Source: CAVSUR01 sp963731285
GTDB taxonomy: Bacteria > Actinomycetota > Actinomycetes > Streptosporangiales > Streptosporangiaceae
Length of the DNA stretch: 64,000 nt
Direction: 5' to 3'
Assembly (NCBI GenBank): GCA_963731285.1
Contig: CAVSUR010000001.1
Coordinates: forward strand, 186,001-250,000
This document shows positions 44,351 through 52,650 of this stretch, one piece after another (position 1 is the first letter of the stretch; each line of letters begins with the position of its first letter). The notes under the pieces are model-generated. The model was not told the DNA's origin, did not search any database, and saw only the letters and a program-made list of their open reading frames with translations. The position numbers and the translations under genes were made by a program.

Positions 44351-44880
44351 GCTGAGTAGGCCCGGGGCGCGGTGCCGGGATTGCTCCCGGTCCGTTTCCC
44401 CGGACCTCTCGCCGAACCCGCCGTGCGCCTCTCGACGCAACGGGCTCTCCACGGTGTCTGCCGTCAGGTGGGTTGCACGACCCAGGGGCTGGGGATCTTG
44501 CTGCCGCGGTAGCGATACCGGACGATCGGGATCGCGGCGATCCGCTTGAGCTCGATCTCGCCCGCTGTGACCGGCAGCCACGTCCCGGTGGGGGTGGTGA
44601 ACCGGCGGCGGACGTCCTTCCATCTCCAGTGGTGCCGTTCGCACAGCATGCGGATCACCCTTCGCCATGTGAAGTTGTCCAGCATGTCGAAGACGCGCTG
44701 TGCGATGGCGTGCCTGAAGTAGCTGGCCCACCCGTGCAGGACCATGTTGATCATGGTCAGCACGTATCCGAGGTCTTGCTGCTATGTCTTGTGCGTGAGC
44801 GCGCGGATCTTCGCCTTCACCGCCCGGACGCTCCGGTCGGCGATGAAGGTGTAGACGTACCACTTGCTCGTGCCCCTCCT
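44345..44880 (-). mobile_element. 3' tail of a group II intron (RT end plus domains V-VI)
   Basis: Minus strand: WYVYTFIADRSVRAVKAKIR, LTHKT, an in-frame TAG, then QQDLGYVLTMINMVLHGWAS, FRHAIAQRVFDMLDNFTWRR, the maturase (X) domain, and the end WLPVTAGEIELKRIAAIPIV (coding part 44464-44880). Beyond the stop, 44412-44447 matches intron domain V (GAGCCCG...GTTCG hairpin), followed by a domain VI-like hairpin. The reverse transcriptase proper is missing, cut three bases from the tRNA-Arg gene. Not able to splice or move by itself. Confidence 0.8.
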
Positions 44881-44882
44881 GC

Positions 44883-44954
44883 GCCCCGAGCGCGACTCGA
44901 ACGCGCGACCTACTGCTTAGGAGGCAGTTGCTCTATCCGCTGAGCTATCGGGGC
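44883..44954 (-). tRNA. tRNA-Arg(CCU)
   Basis: 72 bases without encoded CCA. Acceptor GCCCCGA pairs with TCGGGGC; D arm GCTC/GAGC; anticodon stem ACTGC/GCAGT around the loop CTCCTAA (anticodon CCT, codon AGG); T arm GCGCG-TTCGAGT-CGCGC. Its 3' end points left, to the possible island, and a truncated copy of its 3' half lies at 6757-6795. Confidence 0.95.
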
Positions 44955-45359
44955 CAGCCTGAGCCCTGCCAGGCAGAGCCGGTATAAGCCTAACCGCTTC
45001 GGTGCCCGGCTACGGCCTGCGCCGTCGAGCAGATGGCGGGGCCAGGACCCGTATGGTGAGAGCACCCCGGGGGCGGCAACAGCGCCGAGGGGACTGCCGC
45101 GCGCGGTCGCGCTGGCCCCAGGACGGGTCAACGTGGAGCACGAGCTCGACCAGCTCGCGGGAGCGGCGGCTGGTAAAGATCGAGCACGGCGATCATGACT
45201 GACCGCGCTCCGCGCTCCGCGCCGCATGATCACGGTAACTGGCCAGCTCCAGCTGCGGGCGGATTACCACGATCGCCGAAGCCGGCCAGCCGGCGTGGCC
45301 GGGACCGGCGTGGCGTCGTCGCCAGCGGACGCGGGATCAGGTCACCCTGCAGCCCCGGC
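44955..45359. other. Gene-free stretch
   Basis: About 400 bases between tRNA-Arg and the mtnP stop codon. Open frames here have no family resemblance and no ribosome binding sites. No terminator-like hairpin with a T run seen. Confidence 0.5.
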
Positions 45360-46172
45360 TCAGGGCAGCTGCAGCGGCAGGCTGAGGCCGTCGAGCGCGT
45401 GCGGGCACGGGCAGGCGCGGTCCTCGGGCAGGGAGGCGACGAGCTGCATCATCAGCTCGCGCAGCCGGGCGACGTTGGCCGCGAACACGCGGAACACCTC
45501 GGCCTGGCTGACGCCCTCGCCCTCCTCCACGCCAGCATCAGTGTCGGTGACCAGCGCGATCGTGGTGTAGCACAGCGCCAGCTCGCGGGCCAGCACGGCC
45601 TCCGGGTAGGCGGTCATGCCGATCAGCGTCCAGCCCTGGGCGGCGTACCACTGTGATTCGGCCCGGGTGGAGAACCGCGGTCCGTCGATGACGACCAGCG
45701 TGCCGGAAGCGGCGGGCACCCAGCCCGCGGCGCAGGCGGCCTGCACCGCGTGCTTGCGGCCGGCCGGGCAGAACGGGTCGGCGAACTGGACGTGTACCGC
45801 CGCGCCCTCGTCGTAGCACGTGGCGGCCCTGGACCGGGTCCGGTCCACGAGCTGGTCGGGAACCACCAGCGTGCCCGGCCCATAGGACGCCGTCAGCGAG
45901 CCGACAGCGCTCGGCGCGAGCACCTGGCGGACGCCGACCGAGCGCAGCGCCCATAGGTTGGCCCGGTAAGGGATGCGGTGCGGCGGGAATCGATGATCAC
46001 GGCCGTGCCGGGGCACGAACGCCACCCGCCGCCCGGCAACCTCGCCGATCGTCAGCGGATCGCTGGGCGGCCCGAACGGAGTCTCGACCTTCACCTCATC
46101 GGCGTGGTCAAGGAAGTCATAGAAGCCCGAGCCGCCGATGACGCCGATGCTCGCCAGGGCGCTCTCGCTCAC
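45360..46172 (-). CDS. mtnP: S-methyl-5'-thioadenosine phosphorylase
   Basis: 270 residues. Purine nucleoside phosphorylase fold of the MTAP type: GVIGGSGFYDF at the start (phosphate site), FVPRHGRDHRFPPHRIPYRA (His pair of the phosphate loop), APSAVGSLTASYGPGTLVVPDQ, GTLVVIDGPRFSTRAESQWY and the base-binding GMTAYPEAVLARELALCYTT, VTDTDAG. It splits methylthioadenosine with phosphate into adenine and methylthioribose-1-phosphate, recycling the by-product of polyamine and SAM metabolism. First gene of the conserved core right of tRNA-Arg; fmdB is seven bases upstream of its start, so the minus-strand genes are probably co-transcribed. Confidence 0.93.
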   Translation of the reverse strand: MSESALASIGVIGGSGFYDFLDHADEVKVETPFGPPSDPLTIGEVAGRRVAFVPRHGRDHRFPPHRIPYRANLWALRSVGVRQVLAPSAVGSLTASYGPGTLVVPDQLVDRTRSRAATCYDEGAAVHVQFADPFCPAGRKHAVQAACAAGWVPAASGTLVVIDGPRFSTRAESQWYAAQGWTLIGMTAYPEAVLARELALCYTTIALVTDTDAGVEEGEGVSQAEVFRVFAANVARLRELMMQLVASLPEDRACPCPHALDGLSLPLQLP

Positions 46173-46178
46173 CGCAGG

Positions 46179-46592
46179 TCAGGCGACCTTCGAGCCCGGC
46201 GACGGCTTGGAGCTGGCGCCGGATTTCGCGGCCGGCGACGACCCGTTGGACGAGGACGGTGAATCACCGGATGAGGATGACCCGGCCGCGGCGCCGGTCT
46301 TCTTGTCCGCCTTGTCCCCGGCCGGCTTCTCCCCGGCCGCGGAGTCGCCGGATCCGCTCTTGGCGGCACCAGAGTCCGCGTCCGCCTGGGACTTACCGTT
46401 CGATCCGTTCGCCCCGGCGCGGCTGTCGGTGCGGTAGAAGCCCGATCCCTTGAAGACAATGCCGACGGGCGAGAAGACCTTGCGGAGCCTGCCGCCGCAG
46501 ACCGTGCACACGGTCAGCGGGTCGTCGCTGAACTTCTGCACGACCTCGGAGCGCTCTCCGCACTCGGTGCACGCGTACTGATACGTCGGCAC
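46179..46592 (-). CDS. FmdB-family zinc-ribbon protein
   Basis: 137 residues. The first 45 hold the zinc ribbon MPTYQYACTECGERSEVVQK and LTVCTVCGGRLRKVFSPVGI, with two C-x2-C knuckles. Then comes KGSGFYRTDSR and a long disordered tail of Gly, Ser, Ala, Asp and Lys to the end, common in actinobacterial FmdB proteins. Proposed regulator-like or assembly protein; the exact role is unknown. Always found near 5-formyl-THF cyclo-ligase and galU in this phylum, as here. Confidence 0.93.
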   Translation of the reverse strand: MPTYQYACTECGERSEVVQKFSDDPLTVCTVCGGRLRKVFSPVGIVFKGSGFYRTDSRAGANGSNGKSQADADSGAAKSGSGDSAAGEKPAGDKADKKTGAAAGSSSSGDSPSSSNGSSPAAKSGASSKPSPGSKVA

Positions 46593-46653
46593 GGGATCCT
46601 CCCTCTGGTGGCGTTAGCACTCGCCGCGGTCAACTGCTAAATGGTAGCAACGG

Positions 46654-47265
46654 CTAGGCCAGCCTGGTGATTCCTTCTCCCGGCTGCACCACGGCGCGGA
46701 CCGGCTGGTCATGCGGGCCGCAGGGCACGGCGTCGAGCAGCTCGCCCTCATACAGCAGCGCGATCGTCAGCACGGTGCCGCCGACCCGGGCTAGGGCGCG
46801 GTCGTAGGAGCCGCCGCCGCGGCCGAGCCGGCCGCCGCGCCGGTCGGCGGCGAGCGCAGGCACGATCACCAGATCAGCGCTGCGGATCGCGGTCACGCCG
46901 CGCGGCGGCTCGGTGGGCTCGGCGAGACCGCGCGGCCCGTCCGCCAGCGAGCCCGGGCCCTCGTAGGAGGCCCAGTCGAGGTCGCCATCGGGCTGCAGCA
47001 GCGGCAGCAGCACGTAGCAGCCCCGCTTCCACAGGGCGAAGATCAGGCCGCGGGTGTCCGGCTCGGTACCGATGGAGGCGTACGCGGCCACGGTCCCGGC
47101 CATCTGGATCTCGGGCAGCTCAAGGACCGCGTCCCGCAGCAGCCGTGCCGCGCCGGCCCGCCCGGCAGCCGGCTGCCCGGCCCGCGCCGCGACCATCCGC
47201 CGGCGTAGCGCGGTTTTTTGTGCAGCCAGTGCGGCGGATGAGCCTTCCGGGACGATGCCGTGCAC
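46654..47265 (-). CDS. 5-formyltetrahydrofolate cyclo-ligase
   Basis: 203 residues from the GTG at 47265, set by GGGAGG seven bases before it; the frame upstream to 47490 would overlap galU. Motifs: KTALRRRMVAARAG at the start, VAAYASIGTEPDTRGLIFAL (ATP/folate side), CYVLLPLLQPDGDLDWASYE, and the signature DLVIVPALAADRRGGRLGRGGGSYDRALAR. Converts 5-formyl-THF to 5,10-methenyl-THF with ATP. It diverges from galU with only 34 bases between the start codons, so the promoters must overlap the genes. Confidence 0.92.
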   Translation of the reverse strand: MHGIVPEGSSAALAAQKTALRRRMVAARAGQPAAGRAGAARLLRDAVLELPEIQMAGTVAAYASIGTEPDTRGLIFALWKRGCYVLLPLLQPDGDLDWASYEGPGSLADGPRGLAEPTEPPRGVTAIRSADLVIVPALAADRRGGRLGRGGGSYDRALARVGGTVLTIALLYEGELLDAVPCGPHDQPVRAVVQPGEGITRLA

Positions 47266-47299
47266 GTTGCCTCCCGCGCAGTGACTAAGGTTCTTATCC

Positions 47300-48208
47300 A
47301 TGGCCGAATCACTTGCTGTCACTAAAGCTGTCGTCCCCGCTGCGGGCCTCGGAACGAGGTTCCTGCCGGTCACCAAGGCGACGCCCAAGGAAATGCTGCC
47401 GATTATCGACCGGCCGACGATCCAGTATGTCGTCGAGGAAGCCGTCGCGGCCGGGATGAACGATGTGCTGCTGATCACCGGGCGCGGCAAGCGGTCGGTG
47501 GAGGACTACTTCGACCGCAACGACGAGCTCGAGCGGGCGCTGTCCGCCAAGGGCGATGAGGACGGACTGGCCGAGATCCAGGCGTCCAGCGAGCTGGCCG
47601 CGGTCCACTACGTACGCCAGGGCGAGGCCAAGGGCCTCGGCCACGCGGTTCTGTGCGCGGCCGAGCACGTCGGCGACGACCCGTTTGCCGTGCTGCTCGG
47701 CGACGACTTCATCGACCGCCGGGACCCGCTGCTGACCCGCATGATCGAGGTCAGGCAGCGGTTCGGCGGCAGCGTCGTCGCGCTGATGGAGGTCGAGCCG
47801 GATCAGGTGTCGGCCTACGGCTCCGTGGCGATGAAGCCGACCGAGGACAAGGACGTCGTGGTAGTGACCGACCTGGTCGAGAAGCCCGAGCCGGGCGAGG
47901 CGCCGTCCAACTGGATCGTGATCGGGCGGTACGTCTGCGACCCCGCAGTGTTCGGCGTACTGCGCGACACCCAGCCAGGCCGCGGCGGCGAGATCCAGCT
48001 CACCGACGCGCTCAAGACGCTGGCGCGGGCCGACCGCGGCTCGGCGGCTGACGGCGGGGGGGTGCACGGCGTGCTGTTCCGCGGCCGCCGCTACGACACC
48101 GGCAACAAGCTGGACTACCTGCGCACCACCATCCAGTTCGCATGCGAGCGGCCGGACATCGCGCCGGAGTTCGTGCCCTGGCTGCGCCGCTACCTGGACA
48201 GCCTCTAG
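47300..48208 (+). CDS. galU: UTP-glucose-1-phosphate uridylyltransferase
   Basis: 302 residues. Nucleotidyltransferase signature VVPAAGLGTRFLPVTKATPK followed by EMLPIIDRPTIQYVVEEAVA, then FAVLLGDDFIDRRDPLL with the metal Asp, GSVAMKPTEDKDVVVVTDLVEKPE and the final FRGRRYDTGNKLDYLRTTIQFA. Makes UDP-glucose for cell-wall and capsule sugars and trehalose. Starts the conserved plus-strand set galU-moeA-moaC-mog; the moeA start is only 24 bases after its stop. Confidence 0.96.
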   Translation: MAESLAVTKAVVPAAGLGTRFLPVTKATPKEMLPIIDRPTIQYVVEEAVAAGMNDVLLITGRGKRSVEDYFDRNDELERALSAKGDEDGLAEIQASSELAAVHYVRQGEAKGLGHAVLCAAEHVGDDPFAVLLGDDFIDRRDPLLTRMIEVRQRFGGSVVALMEVEPDQVSAYGSVAMKPTEDKDVVVVTDLVEKPEPGEAPSNWIVIGRYVCDPAVFGVLRDTQPGRGGEIQLTDALKTLARADRGSAADGGGVHGVLFRGRRYDTGNKLDYLRTTIQFACERPDIAPEFVPWLRRYLDSL

Positions 48209-48231
48209 GCCAGGCAGGCGCGAACCGGGCC

Positions 48232-49440
48232 ATGGACTCCGTCGACACCTACCTCGCCGAGATCGGCTCGTCGATCTCGGCGCTGCCGCCGCGCCAGCTG
48301 AGCCTCGCCGACGCGGACGGCGCGGTCCTGGCCGGGGACGTCACCGCGCGGTATCCGCTGCCGCCGTTCGACAACTCCGCCATGGACGGCTACGCCGTGC
48401 GGGCCGCCGACACCGCAGGCACGACAGCGGAAGCTCCGGTGCTGCTGCCCGTGGCCGCTGAGGTCGCGGCCGGCGACACCACCCGGCGGGCACTCGCCGC
48501 GGGCACCGCCATCAAGATCATGACCGGTGCGATGCTGCCGGACGGCGCGGACGCTGTCGTGCCGGTTGAGGCGACCGACGGCGGGACACGGCAGGTGGCC
48601 ATCAGCGCTCCAGCTGCGCCAGACGACGCGGTCCGGCGCAGCGGCGGCGACGCCAGTCCGGGTGACTTGCTGCTGGCCGCCGGGACCCGGATCGGCCCGG
48701 TTCAGCTGGGCCTGCTCGCCGCGGCCGGACACGGCAGCGTGCTGGCGCGGCCGCGGCCGCGGGCCACCGTTATCTCTACCGGCAACGAGCTCGCCGAGCC
48801 CGGCGCGCCGCTGGTTCCCGGCCAGATCTGGGAGTCCAACAGCTGGATGCTCGCCGCCGCGGCCCGCCAGGCCGGCTGCGATGCGCGCCGCCTGGCCAGC
48901 GTCGCGGACGACTCCCCGGCCGTCCTGACGGCCGTCGAGCAGGCCGCTACCGAGTCCGACCTGCTGATCACCACGGGCGGGGTGAGCATGGGCGGCGAGC
49001 ACGACGTGGTGAAGGCCGCGCTGTCGCAGCTCGGCACGGTCAGCTTCCGCAAGGTCGCCATGCAGCCGGGCATGCCGCAGGGGTTTGGCCTGATCGGCGA
49101 GGCCCGGGTGCCGATTTTCACGCTGCCGGGCAACCCCGTATCCGCATTTGTCGCGTTCTGGCTGTTCGTGGTGCCCGCGGTCGGCCTTTTGCAAGATATT
49201 TCCGCAAAACGGCGCGCGCCGGTGCGTGCCGTCCTCACCGCGCCGCTGCGCTCGCCGCCGGCCAAGCGATCGTTCCTGCGGGCCGTTCTCGATCCCGAGG
49301 CCGGGACCGTCGCGCCGGTGTCCGGCCAGGCGTCGCATCAGCTCGCGGCGCTGGCCCGGGCCAATGCGCTCATCGTCGTGCCGGAGCAGACGACCGAGCT
49401 GGAGCCCGGCAGCAGCGTCGACGTGTTCGAGCTGCCATGA
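48232..49440 (+). CDS. moeA: MoeA / gephyrin-like protein (candidate Glp)
   Basis: 402 residues from the ATG at 48232. Domains: MoeA N-terminal (PLPPFDNSAMDGYAVRAADT), the MoCF-binding domain with STGNEL and LLITTGGVSMGGEHDVVKAA, GNPVSAFVAFW and the C-terminal beta domain (RAPVRAVLTAPL). Classical MoeA inserts molybdate into molybdopterin. In Corynebacterium the homologue at this locus, Glp, binds FtsZ together with a membrane partner GlpR, whose homologue here is the gene at 51430. Given the synteny I think a division role is at least as likely as a cofactor role. Stop overlaps the moaC start (ATGA). Confidence 0.92.
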   Translation: MDSVDTYLAEIGSSISALPPRQLSLADADGAVLAGDVTARYPLPPFDNSAMDGYAVRAADTAGTTAEAPVLLPVAAEVAAGDTTRRALAAGTAIKIMTGAMLPDGADAVVPVEATDGGTRQVAISAPAAPDDAVRRSGGDASPGDLLLAAGTRIGPVQLGLLAAAGHGSVLARPRPRATVISTGNELAEPGAPLVPGQIWESNSWMLAAAARQAGCDARRLASVADDSPAVLTAVEQAATESDLLITTGGVSMGGEHDVVKAALSQLGTVSFRKVAMQPGMPQGFGLIGEARVPIFTLPGNPVSAFVAFWLFVVPAVGLLQDISAKRRAPVRAVLTAPLRSPPAKRSFLRAVLDPEAGTVAPVSGQASHQLAALARANALIVVPEQTTELEPGSSVDVFELP

Positions 49441-49937
49441 CCGCCGCATCTGAGCAGGCGAGTGCCGGCCCGGGGCTGACTCACCTGGACGCCGCCGGGC
49501 AGGCCCGGATGGTGGACGTGTCCGGCAAGGACGTCACCGCCCGGACCGCGATCGCCTCGGGCAAGGTGCTGCTGTCCGCCGCCGCCGTGGCTGCGCTGCG
49601 GTCGGGCACCGTGCCCAAGGGCGACGCGATCGCAGTGGCCCGCATCGCCGCCATCCAGGCAGCCAAGAAGACGCCGGAGCTGATCCCGCTGTGTCATCCG
49701 ATCGGGCTGCACGGGGTCAGCGTCGATGTGGGCGTGGCCGACGACGGCGCGGTGATCACCGCGACCGCGCGGACCGCGGACCGGACCGGGGTGGAGATGG
49801 AGGCGCTGACCGCGGTGGCAGTCGGCGCGCTGGCCCTGATTGACATGATCAAGGCCGTGGACCCGGCCGCCGTGATCACCGACGTGCGGGTCGAGGAGAA
49901 GACCGGCGGCAAGTCGGGAACCTGGCGCCGGTCATGA
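49437..49937 (+). CDS. moaC: Cyclic pyranopterin monophosphate synthase
   Basis: 166 residues. Typical MoaC: LTHLDAAGQARMVDVSGKDV, TARTAIASGKVLLS, KGDAIAVARIAAIQAAKKTP, ELIPLCHPIGLHGVSVDVGV, RTGVEMEALTAVAVGALALI, DMIKAVDPAAVITDVRVEEK, KTGGKSGTW. Converts the 3',8-cyclo-GTP product of MoaA to cPMP in molybdopterin synthesis. Overlaps the genes on both sides by four bases, so translation is coupled. Confidence 0.96.
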   Translation: MTAASEQASAGPGLTHLDAAGQARMVDVSGKDVTARTAIASGKVLLSAAAVAALRSGTVPKGDAIAVARIAAIQAAKKTPELIPLCHPIGLHGVSVDVGVADDGAVITATARTADRTGVEMEALTAVAVGALALIDMIKAVDPAAVITDVRVEEKTGGKSGTWRRS

Positions 49938-50422
49938 TCCGGGCGCTGGCGATCACGATCTCCAACCGGGCCGCGGCCGGTGTCTACGCCGATACCTCGG
50001 GCCCGGTGCTGGCCAGGCTGCTGCAGGAGGCGGGCTGCGCGGTCGACGGCCCGATGGTGATCCCGGACGGCAGCGTGGTCGCCGAGGCGCTGCGCGACGC
50101 CGTCGCGGGCGGTTACGACCTGGTCGTCACCACCGGCGGAACCGGCCTGACTCCCGGCGACCAGACCCCGGAGATGACCAGGATGGTCATCGACCGGGAG
50201 GTGCCCGGCATCGCCGAGGCGATCCGTGCCGCCGGGGCGGCCAGGGTGCCTGCCGCGATCTTGTCCCGCGGGCTGGCCGGCATGGCAGACACCACCCTGA
50301 TCGTGAACCTGCCGGGCTCATCCGGCGGGGTGCGCGACGGCATGACGGTGCTGTCCGGGGTGCTGGCGCACGCGGTCGATCAGGTGCACGGCGGCGACCA
50401 CCCGCGGTCCGCGGGCGGCTGA
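49934..50422 (+). CDS. MogA/MoaB-family molybdopterin adenylyltransferase
   Basis: 162 residues. MoCF-biosynthesis domain: ALAITISNRAAAGVYADTSG, LLQEAGCAVDGPMVIPDGS, the MPT-binding loop YDLVVTTGGTGLTPGDQTPE and LPGSSGGVRDGMTVLSGVLA. Adenylates molybdopterin before metal insertion. Last of the overlapping galU-moeA-moaC-mog set; a 136-base gap follows before the acetyltransferase. Confidence 0.93.
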   Translation: MIRALAITISNRAAAGVYADTSGPVLARLLQEAGCAVDGPMVIPDGSVVAEALRDAVAGGYDLVVTTGGTGLTPGDQTPEMTRMVIDREVPGIAEAIRAAGAARVPAAILSRGLAGMADTTLIVNLPGSSGGVRDGMTVLSGVLAHAVDQVHGGDHPRSAGG

Positions 50423-50558
50423 CCGCCTGTCCCCGGTGGCCGCTGCCGGACGGCACTCCCGGCAGCTGGGGGCGCCGGCCCCGGGAAACAGGCGATTTCC
50501 ATGCGATTTCACGGGGTGAAGATGGCGCCGGGCCGGGCCGCCGAGCCATGATGGTGCG

Positions 50559-51204
50559 GTGACGCGCATGCACGGCTGGCCGGTCGTCCTCACCGAACCG
50601 GTGCTCCTGGACGAGCCAGTGACCTTGCGCCCGGTGAAGTCGAAGGACGCGGCGGAGTGGCGCGACACCCGGGTGCGCAATTCCGCCTGGCTGCGGCCCT
50701 GGGAGCCGACCAACCCCGAGACGCCGCTGTACCGCTCCAGCCTCGGCCCGTACGTGGCGATGGCGCGGACAATGCGCCGGGAAGCCCGCCAGGGCCTCAC
50801 GCTGCCGTGGGTGGTCACTTACGGCGGCCGGTTCGCCGGCCAGCTGACCGTGGGCAGCATCGTCTGGGGCTCGGCCCGGTCCGCGCAGGTTGGCTACTGG
50901 ATCGACGCAGGCCTACGCCGGCCGCGGAGTCATCCCCACTGCGCTGGCCATGGCCGTCGACCACTGCTTCTTCGTGGTCGGCCTGCACCGCATCGAGGCC
51001 ACGATCCGGCCGGAGAACCAGGCCAGCCGCCGGGTAGTGGAGAAGCTCGGCTTCCGCGAGGAAGGCATCCGCCGCCGCAGCCTGCACATCGACAGGGCCT
51101 GGCGCGATCACCTGTGCTACGCGCTAACTCTGGAAGACGTGCAGACCGGCTTGCTGCCGCAGTGGCGCAGCACGCTCACCGCGTCGCGATCCCGGCTCGG
51201 CTAG
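50559..51204 (+). CDS. GNAT acetyltransferase (RimJ type), one frameshift
   Basis: About 215 codons. N-part: VVLTEPVLLDEPVTLRPVKS, NSAWLRPWEPTNPE, VGYWID. An extra base near 50909 shifts the frame, after which QAYAGRGVIPTALAMAVDHCF, GLHRIEATIRPENQASRRVV, EKLGFREEGIRRRSLHIDRA and WRDHLCYALT follow in the second frame. The acetyl-CoA loop (QAYAGRGV) sits exactly on the frameshift. RimJ-like enzymes acetylate N-termini of ribosomal and other proteins. As the gene belongs to a conserved core locus, I suspect a sequencing error rather than a dead gene. Confidence 0.8.
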
Positions 51205-51429
51205 GACCGGCAGTCCCGGCTCGCGGAAGGGATCCGGCAGCCGGCAGGCCGTCCGGGAACTAGCGGGGCGCGGCGGCTCAGCACGCGATCTTGCGACACA
51301 CCGGGCGCTATGCTCGCCAGGCCCGGCCCTGGGCCTTACCGTGCGTCACGTGAGCACGCCTGTTTTTGCGGACGGCCGTCGGCGGCGCCTGCGGTCCGGC
51401 CGTCCCGTGCGCGCGCTCGGGGCAGCGCC

Positions 51430-52182
51430 GTGAGCAGCGCGGTGCTGTACCTCGCGATCGTGGCGATCTGGGCGATCTTCTTGATCCCGCGCTGGATCCG
51501 CAGGTCGCATCCCACCCTCCAGGCCGAGGGCGGCCCGGCGGAGGCGACCGATGACGCGGCGCCGGATGGGCCCGCAGAGGTGGAATTCGTCGACGAGACC
51601 GAGCCGGTGCTGGCGGCCGAGGCCGATTACCCGATCGATGACGGCTACCCGGCTGATGACGGCTACCCGGGCGCGGACGACGAGATGCCCTACCAAGCTC
51701 CCCCGCGGCCCGGGAGAGGCCGTCTCGGCTCCTGGCGCGGGTTGCGCCGCCGGGACCGGGCGGCAGCGAAGGAACGGCCGGCGGCGGCAACGCGGCCGCC
51801 GCTGAGCCGGTCTCAGGCCCTGCGGGCCCGGCGCCGGATGCTGACCACGCTGCTGATGCTGATGGCCGTCGCGGCCGGGTGCTATGCCGCGAAGCTGGCC
51901 CCCTGGTGGGTGTGCGTCCCGCCAGCGGGAATGCTCGGCATGTATCTACTCCTTCTCCGCGAGGCCGCCCTCGCTGACGCCGAGCAAGCGCGCTGGCGGG
52001 CGGAGGAATCCGCCCTGCGGGTTCGGGCCGCCCGCCAGCGCGCCCGCCAGGAATGGGCCGAGCGCGCCGCCCAGCCCATTGCCGAGCCGAGCGCGGAGAT
52101 CATCGACATCTCCGGCCGGGTCGGCGATGACCAGTTCTACGACCAGTACGCCGACCCGCCGGCCCGGGCGATCGGCAACTGA
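51430..52182 (+). CDS. sepX: SepX/GlpR-like divisome membrane protein
   Basis: 250 residues from the GTG at 51430. One span at the very start (VLYLAIVAIWAIFLIPRWIR, residues 5-24), a long acidic then basic cytoplasmic region (about 28-135), two close spans (about 137-156 and 160-178) and a cytoplasmic charged helix (ADAEQARWRAEESALRVRAA) with a short tail EIIDISGRVGDDQFYDQYAD. The layout and the position after galU-moeA-rimJ and before tRNA-Ala match SepX of Streptomyces and GlpR of Corynebacterium, which act in septum formation. Identification rests on topology and synteny. Confidence 0.75.
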   Translation: MSSAVLYLAIVAIWAIFLIPRWIRRSHPTLQAEGGPAEATDDAAPDGPAEVEFVDETEPVLAAEADYPIDDGYPADDGYPGADDEMPYQAPPRPGRGRLGSWRGLRRRDRAAAKERPAAATRPPLSRSQALRARRRMLTTLLMLMAVAAGCYAAKLAPWWVCVPPAGMLGMYLLLLREAALADAEQARWRAEESALRVRAARQRARQEWAERAAQPIAEPSAEIIDISGRVGDDQFYDQYADPPARAIGN

Positions 52183-52260
52183 CCGGGCCAGCCGACGTCC
52201 GCCGAGCCGTCAGTGCGGAGCGAGAGCCCGCAGAGATTTGCTACGCTGGCTGCCGGTCCT

Positions 52261-52334
52261 GGGGCTGTGGCGCAGTCCGGTAGCGCACCTCGTTCGCATC
52301 GAGGGGGTCAGGGGTTCAAATCCCCTCAGCTCCA
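52261..52334 (+). tRNA. tRNA-Ala(CGC)
   Basis: 74 bases, CCA not encoded. Acceptor GGGGCTG pairs with CAGCTCC and has the G3-U70 pair that identifies alanine tRNAs. Anticodon stem CCTCG/CGAGG around TTCGCAT (anticodon CGC). T arm AGGGG-TTCAAAT-CCCCT. Followed at once by a strong terminator. Confidence 0.96.
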
Positions 52335-52340
52335 CCCGTG

Positions 52341-52375
52341 AAATCGCAGGTCAGCACGCTGACCTGCGATTTTTG
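52341..52375 (+). terminator. Rho-independent terminator of tRNA-Ala
   Basis: Perfect 14-bp stem (52341-52354 with 52359-52372), loop of four bases, and a T run (52370-52374) that begins inside the stem. It starts six bases after the tRNA. Confidence 0.93.
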
Positions 52376-52650
52376 TTACGCCCATTCTCCGGTCGGTGTC
52401 CGACTCTGGGAGCCAGATGGGAGCCGATCTTGCTGCGCGAGCCCAGTTGATGCTGGACATCTTGATCAGGTTGATCTGCTCCCCACGCGCCTAAGTCCGC
52501 GTAGGACTGGGCTTCACAGGCTTGATTCTTTTCGTCACAGTGTGTCGTAGGAGCCTGCCCCCGTGTGCGGCAAGGCGGTCACGTCCCGCTGCCGTACTCG
52601 GCCGAGCACGGTCAGCCTCAGGTTCCCGGTGAGCAGTTAAGATCGCCGTC

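Noticed and set aside
48205..49449. Minus-strand frame of 414 codons opposite moeA
   Set aside because: Shadow frame; moeA, moaC and mog are chained by ATGA overlaps on the plus strand.
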